From: a bacterium | Lineage (GTDB): Bacteria > Myxococcota_A > UBA9160 > UBA4427 | DNA length: 64,000 nucleotides | NCBI GenBank assembly: GCA_024742285.1 | Contig: JANSYR010000001.1 | Coordinates: 770,977 to 834,976 of the forward strand | Reading direction: 5' to 3' | Shown: piece after piece, positions 16,606 through 26,283 of the stretch | Numbering within the stretch: the first letter of the stretch is position 1 | How the letters are laid out: each line of letters starts with the position of its first letter | Notes under the pieces: model-generated | Told to the model about the DNA's origin: nothing | The model's input: only the letters and a program-made list of their open reading frames with translations | The model's database searches: none | Program-made: the position numbers and the translations under genes

Positions 16606-18506
16606 GCGCGACCGCACTCGATCCCGTCGGCCCCGTCTTCGGCCTGGTCGGCAGCCCGAACGCCGGGAAGACGACGCTCTTCAACGCGCTGACCGGCCTG
16701 CGCGCGCGGGTCGGCAACTACCCGGGCGTGACCGTCGAGCGGCGCGAGGCCCGCCTCGAGCTCGGGGGCCACGACGCGACCCTGATCGACCTCCCCGGGA
16801 CCTACGGCCTCGAGCCGATCAGCGCGGACGAAGCCGTCGTCGGCGACGTGCTCGAGGGTCGGATCGAGGGCGCGCCGCAACCGCAGGCGCTGATCGTGGT
16901 GGCGGATGCCTGCTCGCTCGCGCGCACGCTGCCCTTCATCGGCGAGTCGATCCTGCTCGGTCGACCGGTCTGCGTCGTGCTCACGATGCTCGACGAGCTG
17001 GCGGCACGCGGCGGCTCGGTCGACCTGGAGCGACTCGGGGACGCGCTCGGCGTGCCGGTCGTCGGGGTCGTGGGCCACCGCGGCCGCGGCCTCGGCGCGC
17101 TGCGCGCGCTGCTCGAGGCCCCCTCGGCCTGGAGCGCCCCGGCCGTCCCGCCGCCGGGGGATCGCCGGGAACGCACGGGCTGGGCCGACTCGATCGCCGA
17201 GACCGTGATCGTGCAGGCCCCCACCCGCCACGCGCTCACCGAACGGATCGACCGACTCGTGCTCCATCCGCTCTGGGGCTCGCTGCTCTTCGCGATCGTC
17301 ATGATCACGTTCTTCCAGCTGATCTTCAGCGCCGCCGGGCCCGCGATGGACTGGATCGACGGGGCGATCGTGAGCCTCGGCGAGATCGCACGCGCCTCGC
17401 TGCCGGCGGGCTGGCTGGCCGACCTCGTCGCCGACGGCCTGATCGCCGGCGTCGGCTCGGTGGTGATCTTCCTGCCGCAGATCGTGATCCTCTTCTCGCT
17501 CCTCTATCTGCTCGAAGACGTCGGCTACATGGCCCGGGCCGCCTTCGTGATCGACCGTGTGATGGGCCGGATCGGCCTCGAAGGGCGCTCCTTCGTCGCC
17601 CTCCTCTCCTCGTACGCCTGCGCCGTTCCCGGGATCATGGCGACGCGCACGATCCCCTCGCCCCGCGACCGCCTCGTCACGATCCTGGTCGCGCCGCTCA
17701 TGACCTGCTCCGCGCGGCTCCCGGTCTACGCCCTCCTGATCAGCGCCTTCGTGCCCCGACGCGAGGTCTTCGGCCCGATCGGCCTGCAGGGCCTCGTCCT
17801 CCTCGGGCTCTACGTGGGTGGCGCCGCCGCTGCCCTGATCATGGCGGCGTTCCTCAAGCGGACGCTCGTCCCGGGCGACGGGCTCCCCTTCGCCATGGAG
17901 CTCCCGACCTATCGCTGGCCGACCCTGCGCGTCTGGGGCACGCAGGTCTACGAGAGCGCCTGGGCGTTCCTGCGCCGCGCGGGCACCATCATCCTGATCG
18001 CCTCGCTCGTGCTCTGGGTCCTGCTCACCTTCCCCCGCGTCGAAGCGCCCGCCGGCATGGACGAGCAGGCGGCCGCTTCCTACGCCCTCGAACAGAGCGT
18101 CGCCGGACGCCTCGGCCACGCGATCGAGCCCGCCATCGCCCCCCTCGGCTTCGACTGGAAGATCGGCGTCGGTCTCGTCGCGAGTCTCGCCGCGCGAGAG
18201 ATCCTCGTCGCGACCCTCGCCCAGATCTACGCCGCCGAGCAGACCGACGAGGACGACGGCGGCTCCTCGCTTCGAGAAGCGCTCCGCTCCGATCGCCGAC
18301 CGGATGGGCGCCTGGTCTTCGACCCACCGACCGTCGGCGCACTGCTCGTCTTCTTCGTCTTCGCGCTCCAGTGCACGTCGACGATCGCGATCATCAAGCG
18401 AGAGACGAATTCCTGGCGCTGGCCCGCGTTCGCGTTCACGTATCTGTTCGTGCTGGCGTACGTTGCGAGCTTCGCGACCCACCGGCTCGTCGGCGCCCTC
18501 GTCTGA
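16602..18506 (+). CDS. feoB: Ferrous iron transporter FeoB
   Basis: 634-residue inner-membrane Fe(II) transporter. An N-terminal G-domain holds the P-loop GSPNAGKTTLFNALTG, the switch GNYPGVTVE and DLPGTY. The G4 motif reads TMLDE in place of NMxD, so the conserved Asn is Thr. Two Gate domains with about eight membrane helices follow, including SSYACAVPGIMATRTIPSPRDR and MTCSARLPVYALL with the conserved Cys residues of Gate motifs. The GTG start at 16602 overlaps feoA by 4 bp. No feoC is seen. Confidence 0.95.
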   Translation: MSATALDPVGPVFGLVGSPNAGKTTLFNALTGLRARVGNYPGVTVERREARLELGGHDATLIDLPGTYGLEPISADEAVVGDVLEGRIEGAPQPQALIVVADACSLARTLPFIGESILLGRPVCVVLTMLDELAARGGSVDLERLGDALGVPVVGVVGHRGRGLGALRALLEAPSAWSAPAVPPPGDRRERTGWADSIAETVIVQAPTRHALTERIDRLVLHPLWGSLLFAIVMITFFQLIFSAAGPAMDWIDGAIVSLGEIARASLPAGWLADLVADGLIAGVGSVVIFLPQIVILFSLLYLLEDVGYMARAAFVIDRVMGRIGLEGRSFVALLSSYACAVPGIMATRTIPSPRDRLVTILVAPLMTCSARLPVYALLISAFVPRREVFGPIGLQGLVLLGLYVGGAAAALIMAAFLKRTLVPGDGLPFAMELPTYRWPTLRVWGTQVYESAWAFLRRAGTIILIASLVLWVLLTFPRVEAPAGMDEQAAASYALEQSVAGRLGHAIEPAIAPLGFDWKIGVGLVASLAAREILVATLAQIYAAEQTDEDDGGSSLREALRSDRRPDGRLVFDPPTVGALLVFFVFALQCTSTIAIIKRETNSWRWPAFAFTYLFVLAYVASFATHRLVGALV

Positions 18507-18554
18507 CGCGACGCCCCGATCCTTCGCGATCGCCGAATCGGCTATCCTCGCGCC

Positions 18555-19433
18555 ATGGCCACCCAGCCCCTCCTTCGCCGGTTCCGCACCGTCTCGGCCG
18601 TCGCTCTCGCCGTCGCTCTCTGTGGGGTCGCGACCGGCTGCGCGACGCGCAACGTCCGCCACAACGTCCAGGACGACTACCTGACGATCGTCGACCTCGT
18701 GCGCGAAGTGCGCGGGTTCACGACCCAGGAGCAGGGCTTCGAGCACCCGGCCATCATCTCGCCGACCCGCCTCTCGAACATCCTGCGCGCCCTCGAGGTC
18801 GAGATGCAGACCGACGAGGGCACGATCCGCCAGCCGGCGATCCACCCGGCGATCGTGAATCGCGTCTCCGAGTCGCTCTCCGCCGCCCTCGAGAAGGCGT
18901 CGCCGGACGAAGAGGTCGCGGTCCGGGCGATCCGCAAGCAGCGCCGACTCGGCGTGCTCGACACCAAGTACCTGACGAGCTTCCTCGCGCACGTGAAGGA
19001 CGAGCAGCTCTATCTGGCGATCCGCCGAGTCGACTGGCCGCTTCCTCCCGGCGCCGAGACGACGAAGACCAAGAACGTGCTCCCGGATCCGATCCGGGAG
19101 CGGCGATCGATGAACTTCCGGGTCGTGACCGGCGAGCCGATCTACTTCGCCGGCCCGCAGGATCTCGAAATCGACTGGCGCAACGAGGCCTTCGAGACCG
19201 CTTTCCACCTCCCCGGAACGACCAAGGGCCGCAAGCGCAAGCGCGAGGTCCTCGAGAGCTCCCGCATTCCGAGACAGGAGTTCGCGCCGCCGGCCGGACA
19301 GGCCGTCGGGCTGGAGGAGCTGACGCCGGAACAGCTCCGCGCGCTCGCCGATCTCGAAGAGGATCGTCGGGAGGGTCGGATCACGGAGACCGCGTACCAG
19401 CGGGAGCGCCGCCAGCTGCTTCGCAAGCGCTAG
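18555..19433 (+). CDS. Putative lipoprotein with SHOCT-like C-terminus
   Basis: 292 residues. A signal peptide with a lipobox (VATGCATRN, Cys near 29) suggests an outer- or inner-membrane lipoprotein. The body has no motif I recognise. The last 40 residues (LEELTPEQLRALADLEEDRREGRITETAYQRERRQLLRK) resemble a SHOCT motif, a short C-terminal oligomerisation or tethering element. It lies 48 bp downstream of feoB but looks like its own unit. Function unknown. Confidence 0.8.
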   Translation: MATQPLLRRFRTVSAVALAVALCGVATGCATRNVRHNVQDDYLTIVDLVREVRGFTTQEQGFEHPAIISPTRLSNILRALEVEMQTDEGTIRQPAIHPAIVNRVSESLSAALEKASPDEEVAVRAIRKQRRLGVLDTKYLTSFLAHVKDEQLYLAIRRVDWPLPPGAETTKTKNVLPDPIRERRSMNFRVVTGEPIYFAGPQDLEIDWRNEAFETAFHLPGTTKGRKRKREVLESSRIPRQEFAPPAGQAVGLEELTPEQLRALADLEEDRREGRITETAYQRERRQLLRKR

Positions 19434-19726
19434 CGCGTCCTTTTCCTGGGCGCGCGCGGGGCGCGCTGTCAGCGAGCGGAGCTCGCTGACCGCTGAGGGC
19501 TCCTTCTCGGGGTGAACTCGGGCCCTCGCTCGACCGATACGACTTCGACCGTCCGGGTCCCGGCTCGGGATGCGGCAGGTCGGGTGCGGGTGGGGCGCAG
19601 CGTGGCGGTTTGGGAGCGGTCCCCGCGTGGATTTTGACCGCTACCTTCGGCCGCTTTCGTAGCACTCACCCCTGATCGTGGGGTCTCTCTCGAGGGGACC
19701 TGACCGACACAGGAGTTCGCCTTCAG
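19434..19726. other. Intergenic region with hairpin
   Basis: About 290 bp between the lipoprotein gene and the flippase-sulfatase fusion. Apart from the strong hairpin at 19468-19490 and the probable upstream region of the fusion gene I see nothing in it. The string CCTTTTCCTGGGC here also occurs at 27075-27087. Confidence 0.5.
19468..19490. terminator. Perfect 10-bp hairpin, likely transcription terminator
   Basis: GTCAGCGAGC, three bases, then GCTCGCTGAC form a perfect 10-bp stem 35 bp after the lipoprotein stop codon. There is no T-run, so it may be a weak or Rho-assisted terminator, or an mRNA 3'-end stabiliser. Confidence 0.5.
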
Positions 19727-22700
19727 ATGACCATCTTCCTCCAGATCCTGGGCATCGGCATCCTCGCCGTCATCGGCTTCCGGATGCCCAAGGGCAGCAC
19801 CGCGCGCACGCGGATCTTCACTGCCCTCAAGGCGTGGATCACGGTCTTCGCGTTCTGGATGCTCTTCAGCCACGAGATCGACGGCAAGAGCGTGCTCGAG
19901 CTGATCATCGAGAAGGTCGAGCAGATCGACCCGGTCACCTTCTGGACCTTCACGCTGATCGCGACGGGCATCAAGGTGATCGGCATGCTGTCGTCGATGT
20001 TCCGCTGGATCCTGATGCTGCGCGGTCAGGGGATCGAGCTGCCCTTCCGACACATCTTCGGCTCCTTCCTGATCGGCCGCTTCATCGGCACCTTCCTCCC
20101 CTCCACCGCCGGCCTCGACGGCTACACCCTCTTCGATGCCGCGCGCTTCTCGGGCAAGACCGTCGAGGTCACCGCCGCGAAATTCGTGGAGAAGGTCTGC
20201 GGCTTCTCCGGCGTCTTCCTCACCTTCCTGGTCACGCTCCCCTTCGGCATCGCCATCTTCGGCGACAACGCCACGCTCTTCGCGTCGATCTCGATTCCGA
20301 TCGCGGCCGGTGTGATCTCCGCCCTGATCGTCGTCCTCCTCTTTCCCGGCTTCGTGCAGTGGATCCTCGAGACCGTCCCGCTCCCCGCGAAGGCACGGAT
20401 CGCCGGCCTCGTCAGCCGGATCTCGACGTCCGCCGCGGCCTATCGCGGTCGCCCGGGTCTCGTCTTCCAGATCCTCTTCTTCTCGTTCCTCGTCCACTTC
20501 ACGACCGCCGCGATGTACTACTTCACGGCGCTGGCGATCAGTGCGGAAGGCGCCGAGTTCTGGACCGTGACCTTCGGCTCGTCGATCCAGATCTTCGCGA
20601 CGGTGATCAGCCCCTTCACGATCGCCGGTGAGGGCATCCGTGAGGCGGCGCAGCTCGTCCTGCTCGGCGAGCAGATCGGCGAAGCCGAGGCCGTCGTCTC
20701 CGCCGCGCTCGGCTTCTGGGCGGCGGAAGCACCCACCCTCTTCGGCTTCTTCTTCTGGTGGGCCCGCGGCGACGACTACCGCCCGGCCTACGCCAAGGTC
20801 GACGGCGTCCAGGTCGACTACGAAGCGGCGGCGGCCGCCGCGGCGTCCCTCGAAGAGGACGTCGACGTGACGGCGGGTGAGGAAGCCGCGACGCCCCTCG
20901 GCGAGCGCCTGTGGCGCGCGCCGGCCGCCGGTGCCTTCGCGGGCATCCTCGCCGGGATCGTGCTCGGCCTCGGCGAGGCGATCACCATCTACCAGGGCGG
21001 CCTCGGAACCGAGAGCCAGGTCTTCTGGTTCGGCCCTTTCCTCTGGGCTTCGGTCCTCGGTGGACTCTCGATCCTGGGCGGCCTGTTCCTGGCGACCCTC
21101 CCGATGGACAAGAAGGAGCTCGGTCACTGGGTCTTCCGCCTGGGCTTCGGCGCCTGTCTGATCCCCTTCGGCCTCTTCGTCGTACTCTTCCGACTGCGCC
21201 GCGACGTCTACCTCGAGCAGATGCCCCCGATCGGGGTGATCGCCCTCGTCCTGATCGCCGCCACGCTCCTGCTGGCGTTGATCCTGGGTCCGATGCGTCG
21301 CGTGGTCGAGCCGATCGCCGAGCGGATCACGAGCCCGATCGCCCCGATCGCCCTCTTCCTGGTCGGCGTGTTCGGCCTCGGCGGAGCGCTCTCGCTGGCC
21401 TTCGCGCCGGCATCCACCGAGCGGGCCGAGAAGAACGGGATCACGGCGGGGCTCGAGTCGAGACCGAACGTGATCCTGGTGATGGTCGATACGCTTCGCG
21501 CGGATCATCTCTCCTGCTACGGGAGCGACGTGTCCACGCCGAACCTCTGTCGCCTCGCCGAGGACGGCACGATCTACCAGGGCTTCTCCCACGCCTCGTG
21601 GACGAAGCCCGCGACCGCGTCGCTCATCACGTCGACCCTTCCTTCGACGCACAACGCCATGTCCAAGCCGTCGTCGCTGTCCGGGGACCTCGTGCTGATC
21701 CCGGAGGCGCTCCAGGAAGCGGGGTACACGACCGGCGGAATCGTCTCGAACGTCAATCTGGCCGAGAGCTTCGGCTTCGCCCAGGGCTACGACGACTACT
21801 ACTACCTGGGGCCCGACTATCTCTTCGGGGCCGAGGAGTCGAGCTCGAAGCTGATCTCCTACCAGCTCGGCCGACAGATCGCGCTCGGCGTGTTCGGCGG
21901 CGACGAGGTCTACTTCAACGACTTCTATCAGGACTCCGAGGTCGTGAACGGCGTCGCCGAAGGCTGGCTCGACGCGCACGCGGACGAGCGTTTCTTCCTC
22001 TTCGTCCACTACATGGATCCCCACGATCCCTACTTCGAGCACCCCTACAACGGCTACGGCGTGGCGCGCGTCTCGATGCCCGAGCCCGAGCCGGAGATGG
22101 CGGCGGAGCTGAAGGACCTCTATCGCGGCGAGATCGAGTACCTCGACGCGAACTTCGGAAAGCTCCTCGCGAAGCTCGAATCCGAAGGCGTCTACGACGA
22201 CACGGTGATCGTGCTGACCGCCGACCACGGCGAGGAGTTCCACGAGCACGGCGGCTTCTGGCACGGCCTGACGCTCTACGACGAGCAGATCCACGTGCCG
22301 CTCGTGATCAAGTGGGCGAACGGCGTCGAAGGCCCCTCGAACGGCGCCGACTCGGGGATCGCGCGACTGATCGACGTCGGCCCGACGCTGCTCGGGACCG
22401 CGGGCGTCCCCGTTCCGGGCACGATGCAGGGCATCGACCTCCGGACCCCCTTCGCCTCGCGCCTCGAGAAGGACCAGCAGGTCTTCGCCGAAGAGGATCA
22501 CGAGGGCAACGTCCTCTGGGCGCTGCGGACCGAGGACGAGAAGCTGATCGTCGCGAACGCGGGGAACCCGCGGAAGCTGCCGGAGCGGGCGTACTTCGAC
22601 ATCTCGAGCGATCCGCTCGAGCTGGATCCCTACGAAGATCCCGAGGCCGAGGCCCACCTCGAGGAGCTCGCCGAGTTCCAGCGCCAGGCCGCCCTCGGCC

Positions 22701-22795
22701 AGGCGGTCCAGGGCGAGGACGTCGAGATGGACCTCCAGACCTGCCAGCGCCTCAAGGCGATCGGCTACGTCGAAGACTGCTCGCACCTGCAGTAG
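19727..22795 (+). CDS. Flippase-like membrane domain fused to sulfatase-fold hydrolase
   Basis: 1022 residues. Residues 1-340 are a polytopic domain of the lysylphosphatidylglycerol synthase TM/UPF0104 type (GRFIGTFLPSTAGLDGYTLFD and TIAGEGIREAAQLVLLGE are hallmarks). Residues 390-570 hold about six more helices. From about 579 a periplasmic alkaline-phosphatase-superfamily domain begins (NVILVMVDTLRADHLSCYG) and continues with TADHGEEFHEHG. The nucleophile position reads SWTKPATAS, so it is Thr/Ser-type and not the Cys-x-Pro-x-Arg of formylglycine sulfatases. A lipid- or glycan-modifying phosphotransferase or hydrolase coupled to lipid handling is plausible; the substrate is unknown. Confidence 0.85.
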   Translation: MTIFLQILGIGILAVIGFRMPKGSTARTRIFTALKAWITVFAFWMLFSHEIDGKSVLELIIEKVEQIDPVTFWTFTLIATGIKVIGMLSSMFRWILMLRGQGIELPFRHIFGSFLIGRFIGTFLPSTAGLDGYTLFDAARFSGKTVEVTAAKFVEKVCGFSGVFLTFLVTLPFGIAIFGDNATLFASISIPIAAGVISALIVVLLFPGFVQWILETVPLPAKARIAGLVSRISTSAAAYRGRPGLVFQILFFSFLVHFTTAAMYYFTALAISAEGAEFWTVTFGSSIQIFATVISPFTIAGEGIREAAQLVLLGEQIGEAEAVVSAALGFWAAEAPTLFGFFFWWARGDDYRPAYAKVDGVQVDYEAAAAAAASLEEDVDVTAGEEAATPLGERLWRAPAAGAFAGILAGIVLGLGEAITIYQGGLGTESQVFWFGPFLWASVLGGLSILGGLFLATLPMDKKELGHWVFRLGFGACLIPFGLFVVLFRLRRDVYLEQMPPIGVIALVLIAATLLLALILGPMRRVVEPIAERITSPIAPIALFLVGVFGLGGALSLAFAPASTERAEKNGITAGLESRPNVILVMVDTLRADHLSCYGSDVSTPNLCRLAEDGTIYQGFSHASWTKPATASLITSTLPSTHNAMSKPSSLSGDLVLIPEALQEAGYTTGGIVSNVNLAESFGFAQGYDDYYYLGPDYLFGAEESSSKLISYQLGRQIALGVFGGDEVYFNDFYQDSEVVNGVAEGWLDAHADERFFLFVHYMDPHDPYFEHPYNGYGVARVSMPEPEPEMAAELKDLYRGEIEYLDANFGKLLAKLESEGVYDDTVIVLTADHGEEFHEHGGFWHGLTLYDEQIHVPLVIKWANGVEGPSNGADSGIARLIDVGPTLLGTAGVPVPGTMQGIDLRTPFASRLEKDQQVFAEEDHEGNVLWALRTEDEKLIVANAGNPRKLPERAYFDISSDPLELDPYEDPEAEAHLEELAEFQRQAALGQAVQGEDVEMDLQTCQRLKAIGYVEDCSHLQ

Positions 22796-22813
22796 GCGAG
22801 CGCGCCGGGACGC

Positions 22814-23473
22814 CTAGCGAAGCCCCAACCAGCCCGGAAGCGCCGCCATCGAGTCGAGCCGCGCGATCGCCCGTGAGAAGTCCGCACCCGCGGTCAGCTC
22901 GTTCGGGATCGCGATGCACGCCATGCCCGCGTCGGTCGCCGACACGAGCCCCCGCTCCGTATCCTCGATCACGAGACAGCGCGACGGCTCGACGCCAATC
23001 CGTTTCGCCGCCACGAGGTACGGGTCCGGATGCGGCTTGTGCCGCGCGTAGTCGCCATCCGCGAGCACGAACTCGAAGTTCGGCACGAGCCCCGTCTGCA
23101 CGTGGATCTCGTCGAAGTGGTCCCGGCTCGAACTCGTGACGATCGCCTTGGGGCATACGCCCCGAAGCGCCTCCATCGTGTCGTGCACCCCGTCGAGGAC
23201 ACGCACGCCCTCACGGATCAATGCGTTGTAGCGCCCGCCCCGAACGCGTCGCATCTCGAGGATCTCCTCGTCGGAGATCCCCTTCTCGCTCACGAGCTCG
23301 AAGACCGTCCGCCCCTGGCGCATCGTCCAGTCGTGATAGAGCTCGACCTGGAGGTCGATCCCGACCGTGGCGAGGATCTCCTGCGTCGCCTGGAAGAAGA
23401 GCGGCTCCGTGTCGACGAGGATCCCGTCGTTGTCGAAGAAGATCGCCTCGTAGCGATCGAGCCTACTCGTCAT
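22814..23473 (-). CDS. HAD-superfamily phosphatase (beta-PGM-like)
   Basis: 219 residues, cytoplasmic. Motif I is [13 protein letters not shown] (both Asp present, first the nucleophile), motif [11 protein letters not shown], motif III Lys in [10 protein letters not shown], and motif [20 protein letters not shown] helical cap follows motif I. This is the DxD subgroup of phosphatases/phosphomutases acting on small sugar phosphates, such as beta-phosphoglucomutase or 2-deoxyglucose-6-phosphatase. The start overlaps the msrB stop codon by 11 bp, so the two genes form an operon. Confidence 0.87.
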   Translation of the reverse strand: MTSRLDRYEAIFFDNDGILVDTEPLFFQATQEILATVGIDLQVELYHDWTMRQGRTVFELVSEKGISDEEILEMRRVRGGRYNALIREGVRVLDGVHDTMEALRGVCPKAIVTSSSRDHFDEIHVQTGLVPNFEFVLADGDYARHKPHPDPYLVAAKRIGVEPSRCLVIEDTERGLVSATDAGMACIAIPNELTAGADFSRAIARLDSMAALPGWLGLR

Positions 23474-23870
23474 CCTTCTTCAGGTTGAGCGACGCCGAGT
23501 TCATGCAGTACCGCAGACCGGTCGGCTGCGGGCCGTCCGGGAAGACGTGCCCGAGATGCGCGTCGCACTTCGCGCAGACCGATTCGGTGCGAACCATGCC
23601 GTGGGAGCTGTCGACGATCTCGCCGACGGCGTCCTCGGCGACGGGCTGGTAGAAGCTCGGCCAGCCGGTGCCCGAGTCGTATTTCGTCTCCGAGCGGAAG
23701 AGCGGCGCATCGCAGCAGATGCAGTGGTAGGTCCCACTCGCCTTCTCGTCCCAGTAGCGGCCGGTGAACGCGCGCTCGGTCGCCGAGCAGCGAGCGACCT
23801 GGAACTCCTCTTCGGAGAGCTGCTCGCGCCATTCCTCGTCGGTCCGCGTCACCTTGTCGTCGTTCGCCAT
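23463..23870 (-). CDS. msrB: Peptide-methionine (R)-S-oxide reductase
   Basis: MsrB repairs methionine-R-sulfoxide in oxidised proteins using thioredoxin. The 135 residues have the zinc-binding CxxC pairs (CICCDAP and [10 protein letters not shown]), [10 protein letters not shown] and the catalytic Cys in [10 protein letters not shown]. The catalytic residue is Cys, not Sec. First gene of a two-gene unit with the HAD phosphatase. The start ATG at 23870 is the only good choice. Confidence 0.97.
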   Translation of the reverse strand: MANDDKVTRTDEEWREQLSEEEFQVARCSATERAFTGRYWDEKASGTYHCICCDAPLFRSETKYDSGTGWPSFYQPVAEDAVGEIVDSSHGMVRTESVCAKCDAHLGHVFPDGPQPTGLRYCMNSASLNLKKDDE

Positions 23871-23960
23871 CGTCGTTCTCCTCGATCCTTCGATCCCTTG
23901 ATTCGTCCACGCGGACGATCCGGTTACACGGGACTCTATCCGCGCCTGGACGACGCGGGC

Positions 23961-24377
23961 CTACCCCTCGTCGAGCGAGACGCGGATCGCGCTGCCCGTC
24001 GCCTCGAGCCGGACCACGCGTGGATTCTCGCCCTCCTCACGGAAGCGCATCTTCACGATCATCAGCTTCCCGAGCCCGGAGGCGCCGACGCCTTCCTCCA
24101 CGCCGCCCGGCCAGGCCGCCGTGATCGGCTGGCCCAGCAGGCGCCACCAGGGCTCCTCTTCGTCGAGGGACCCGAGTCCATCCGGGAGTCCCTCCCGATC
24201 CCCGATCCCGGCGATCTCGAGCCCATCGTCCGACGGCGCAACCACGACCCTTCCGACGTCGAAGGTCAGCGCGAGCACGCCCACCGACGAACCCGCCCGG
24301 TCGCCCTCGGCCCGGAGGATCTTGCCCCGCGCCTCGGCGACGCGCTCGAGGATCTGGAGTCCTTCCTGCATCGACAT
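23961..24377 (-). CDS. Conserved hypothetical protein
   Basis: 138-residue soluble protein, no signal peptide or membrane segment. It has an N-terminal helix (QEGLQILERVAEARGKIL), then a strand-rich body with DEEEPWWRLLGQPITAAWPGG and a C-terminal strand RVVRLEATGSAIRVSL. I do not recognise the family with confidence. Two Met codons (24377 and 24371) can start it. It is divergent from the small HTH gene 44 bp away, which could regulate it. Confidence 0.7.
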   Translation of the reverse strand: MSMQEGLQILERVAEARGKILRAEGDRAGSSVGVLALTFDVGRVVVAPSDDGLEIAGIGDREGLPDGLGSLDEEEPWWRLLGQPITAAWPGGVEEGVGASGLGKLMIVKMRFREEGENPRVVRLEATGSAIRVSLDEG

Positions 24378-24421
24378 GCCGGGGAGTCTACACTGGCTCG
24401 CCCCGCCCGACCGGAGCCCCC

Positions 24422-24721
24422 TTGCCCCCCGACGCCGACCTCGCCCGCCGCGTCCGCCTCGATGGCCTCGCCGTTCGTCGCTACCGCCACGACCGCGGCT
24501 GGTCGCCACGCGACCTCGTCGTCGCGATCGAAGAGGCCTGCTTCACGTCGAGCGGCCTCCGCCGCACGCTCACCCCGAACCAGATCCAGGCGATCGAGGA
24601 GCGCGAAGAGCTCATCTCCTACGACGAGCTGCTGCTGCTCGCCGACGGACTCGCCTGTGACCCGAGCGACCTGATCGCCGAAGGCGAGCTCTCGAGCCGC
24701 CGTCGCGGCCGCCCGAACTGA
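24422..24721 (+). CDS. Small XRE-like helix-turn-helix protein
   Basis: 99 residues. RLDGLAVRRYRHDRGWSPRDLVVAIEEACF, then LTPNQIQAIEEREELISYDELLLLADGLACDPSDL, follow the XRE/Cro layout (recognition helix, then an ALAxxLxxxPxxL-like end), with an insertion between helices 2 and 3. The start seems to be TTG at 24422 and no ATG precedes the domain. It is likely a DNA-binding regulator of a neighbouring gene, either the divergent hypothetical protein or the GST-like gene 40 bp downstream. Confidence 0.65.
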   Translation: MPPDADLARRVRLDGLAVRRYRHDRGWSPRDLVVAIEEACFTSSGLRRTLTPNQIQAIEEREELISYDELLLLADGLACDPSDLIAEGELSSRRRGRPN

Positions 24722-24761
24722 ACCTTTCCAACCAAGCCAGCCGAACCAGGGAATCGAGACC

Positions 24762-25541
24762 ATGGAATACGTCGAACCCAGAGAAGCCCGCGACATGCCG
24801 GGCCTGCGCCTCGCGCTCACGACCGGTGTCCCCGGACCCTGGGGCGAAGCCGCCAAGGCGATCTTCGCCGTCAAGAAGCTCGACTACGTCCCGGTCCGGC
24901 AGACGGCGAGCGAAGACAACGCGGACCTCGTCGCCTGGACCGGCTTCCGGAACGCACCCCAGGCGATCTACGAAGACGCGCCCGCGCGGATCGGCTGGGA
25001 GGAGATCCTCGCCCTCGCGGAGCGGCTCGCTCCCGAGCCCGCCCTGGTTCCCGCCGACGAGGGGGAACGCGCACTCGTGATGGGCATGTCGCACGCGCTC
25101 TGCAGCGAGGATGGACTCGGCTGGAACCGAAGGCTCCAGCTCCTCGACCCCATGCTCTCGGCTCCGGACGCGACCGAGAACCCGGCGCTGGCCGGCACCC
25201 GCGTACTCGGGCGCGACTACGGTTGGAGTCCGCAAGCGACGGAGCGCGCGAACGCGCGGATCGTCTCGATCGTCGCCTTCTTCTCGGGTCAGCTCGCGAA
25301 GCAGCACGCCGCCGGGCGCGAGTATCTGGTGGGCGAGGCGCTCTCCGCGGTCGATCTCTACTGGGCCGCGTTCTGCGCGATGCTCCGGCCGCTGCCCGAG
25401 GAGCACTGCCCGATGCCCGAGTTCCTGCGGATGGCCTACGGGACGACGTCGCCGGAGACCGACGCGGTCCTCGATGAGAAGCTCGTGGCCCACCGCGACC
25501 TCGTCTACGAGCGTCACGTGGGCCTGCCCCTCGACTTCTAG
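24762..25541 (+). CDS. Glutathione S-transferase-like protein
   Basis: 259 residues. An N-terminal thioredoxin-like part (LRLALTTGVPGPWGEAAKAIFAVKKLDYVPVRQ, with AWTGFRNAPQAIYED where GSTs bind glutathione) is followed by an all-helical C-terminal domain with LVGEALSAVDLYWAAFCAML, matching the GST N-cap S-x-x-D motif. The usual catalytic Tyr/Ser/Cys is not obvious. Cytoplasmic; substrate unknown. The gene converges with aat, with 4 bp between stop codons. Confidence 0.75.
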   Translation: MEYVEPREARDMPGLRLALTTGVPGPWGEAAKAIFAVKKLDYVPVRQTASEDNADLVAWTGFRNAPQAIYEDAPARIGWEEILALAERLAPEPALVPADEGERALVMGMSHALCSEDGLGWNRRLQLLDPMLSAPDATENPALAGTRVLGRDYGWSPQATERANARIVSIVAFFSGQLAKQHAAGREYLVGEALSAVDLYWAAFCAMLRPLPEEHCPMPEFLRMAYGTTSPETDAVLDEKLVAHRDLVYERHVGLPLDF

Positions 25542-25545
25542 GGGG

Positions 25546-26283
25546 TCAGTCGGTCACCGCGTCGTCGAAGCGCCAGGCACCCCGTCGGGTCTCGGTGGCG
25601 AGCGCGGCTTCCAGCCGATCGAGGAACGCCTCCCGCGTCCATTCGACGGCACCGAAGCGCGCCAGGTGTTCCGTCGCCATCTGGCAGTCGACGAACGCGA
25701 AGCCCCAGCGTTCGAGCTGGGACACGAAGGTCGCGAACGCGATCTTCGACGCGTCGTCCGCGTGCGCGAACATCGACTCGCCGAAGAAGGCTCGCCCGAG
25801 CGAAACCCCGTAGAGCCCCCCGACCAGCCGCTCCCCCCCGCCCTCTTCCTGCCAGGCCTCCACGCTGTGCGCGAAGCCGAGCGCGTGCAGACGGCAATAG
25901 GCGTCGACCATGTCGGGGGTGATCCAGGTGCCGTCCTGATCGGGACGCGGCGTCTCGCGGCACGCGCGAATCACGTCGGGGAACGCTTCGTCCATCGAGA
26001 TCCGATACGGCACCGCGCGCAGCCGCTTCGCGAGGGAACGACCGACGTAGAGCTCGCCCGGGACGAGCACCATCCGCGGATCCGGCGAGAACCAGAGGAT
26101 CGGGTCCTCGTCGTACCAGGGAAAGACGCCCTGGGCGTACGCTGCGATCAGCCGCTCGGGCGAGAGATCCCCGCCATAGGCGAGCAGCCCGCGCTCGTCG
26201 ACGTCCCGCGGATCCGGAAAGGGCAACGCCCGCACGAGCTCATCGATCAGACCGCGCGTCGTGCGAGGTCCCGACTCACTCAT
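25546..26283 (-). CDS. aat: Leucyl/phenylalanyl-tRNA--protein transferase
   Basis: Aat adds Leu or Phe from tRNA to proteins with N-terminal Lys or Arg, marking them for ClpSAP degradation (N-degron pathway). The 245 residues carry FPDPRDVDERGLLAYGGDLSPERLIAAYAQGVFPWYDE, then WFSPDPRMVL, and LVGGLYGVSLGRAFFGESMF, all typical. Length is normal. No clpS is seen nearby. The start codon lies inside the first copy of a 32-bp tandem repeat. Confidence 0.97.
   Translation of the reverse strand: MSESGPRTTRGLIDELVRALPFPDPRDVDERGLLAYGGDLSPERLIAAYAQGVFPWYDEDPILWFSPDPRMVLVPGELYVGRSLAKRLRAVPYRISMDEAFPDVIRACRETPRPDQDGTWITPDMVDAYCRLHALGFAHSVEAWQEEGGGERLVGGLYGVSLGRAFFGESMFAHADDASKIAFATFVSQLERWGFAFVDCQMATEHLARFGAVEWTREAFLDRLEAALATETRRGAWRFDDAVTD

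Noticed and set aside
16536..22786. Very long reading frames on the strand opposite feoB and the flippase-sulfatase gene
   Set aside because: They are arginine/aspartate-rich shadows of GC-rich genes in other frames, with no domain signature.
23463..23870. MsrB as a second selenoprotein
   Set aside because: The catalytic residue is encoded by a Cys codon (LRYCMNS); no in-frame UGA.
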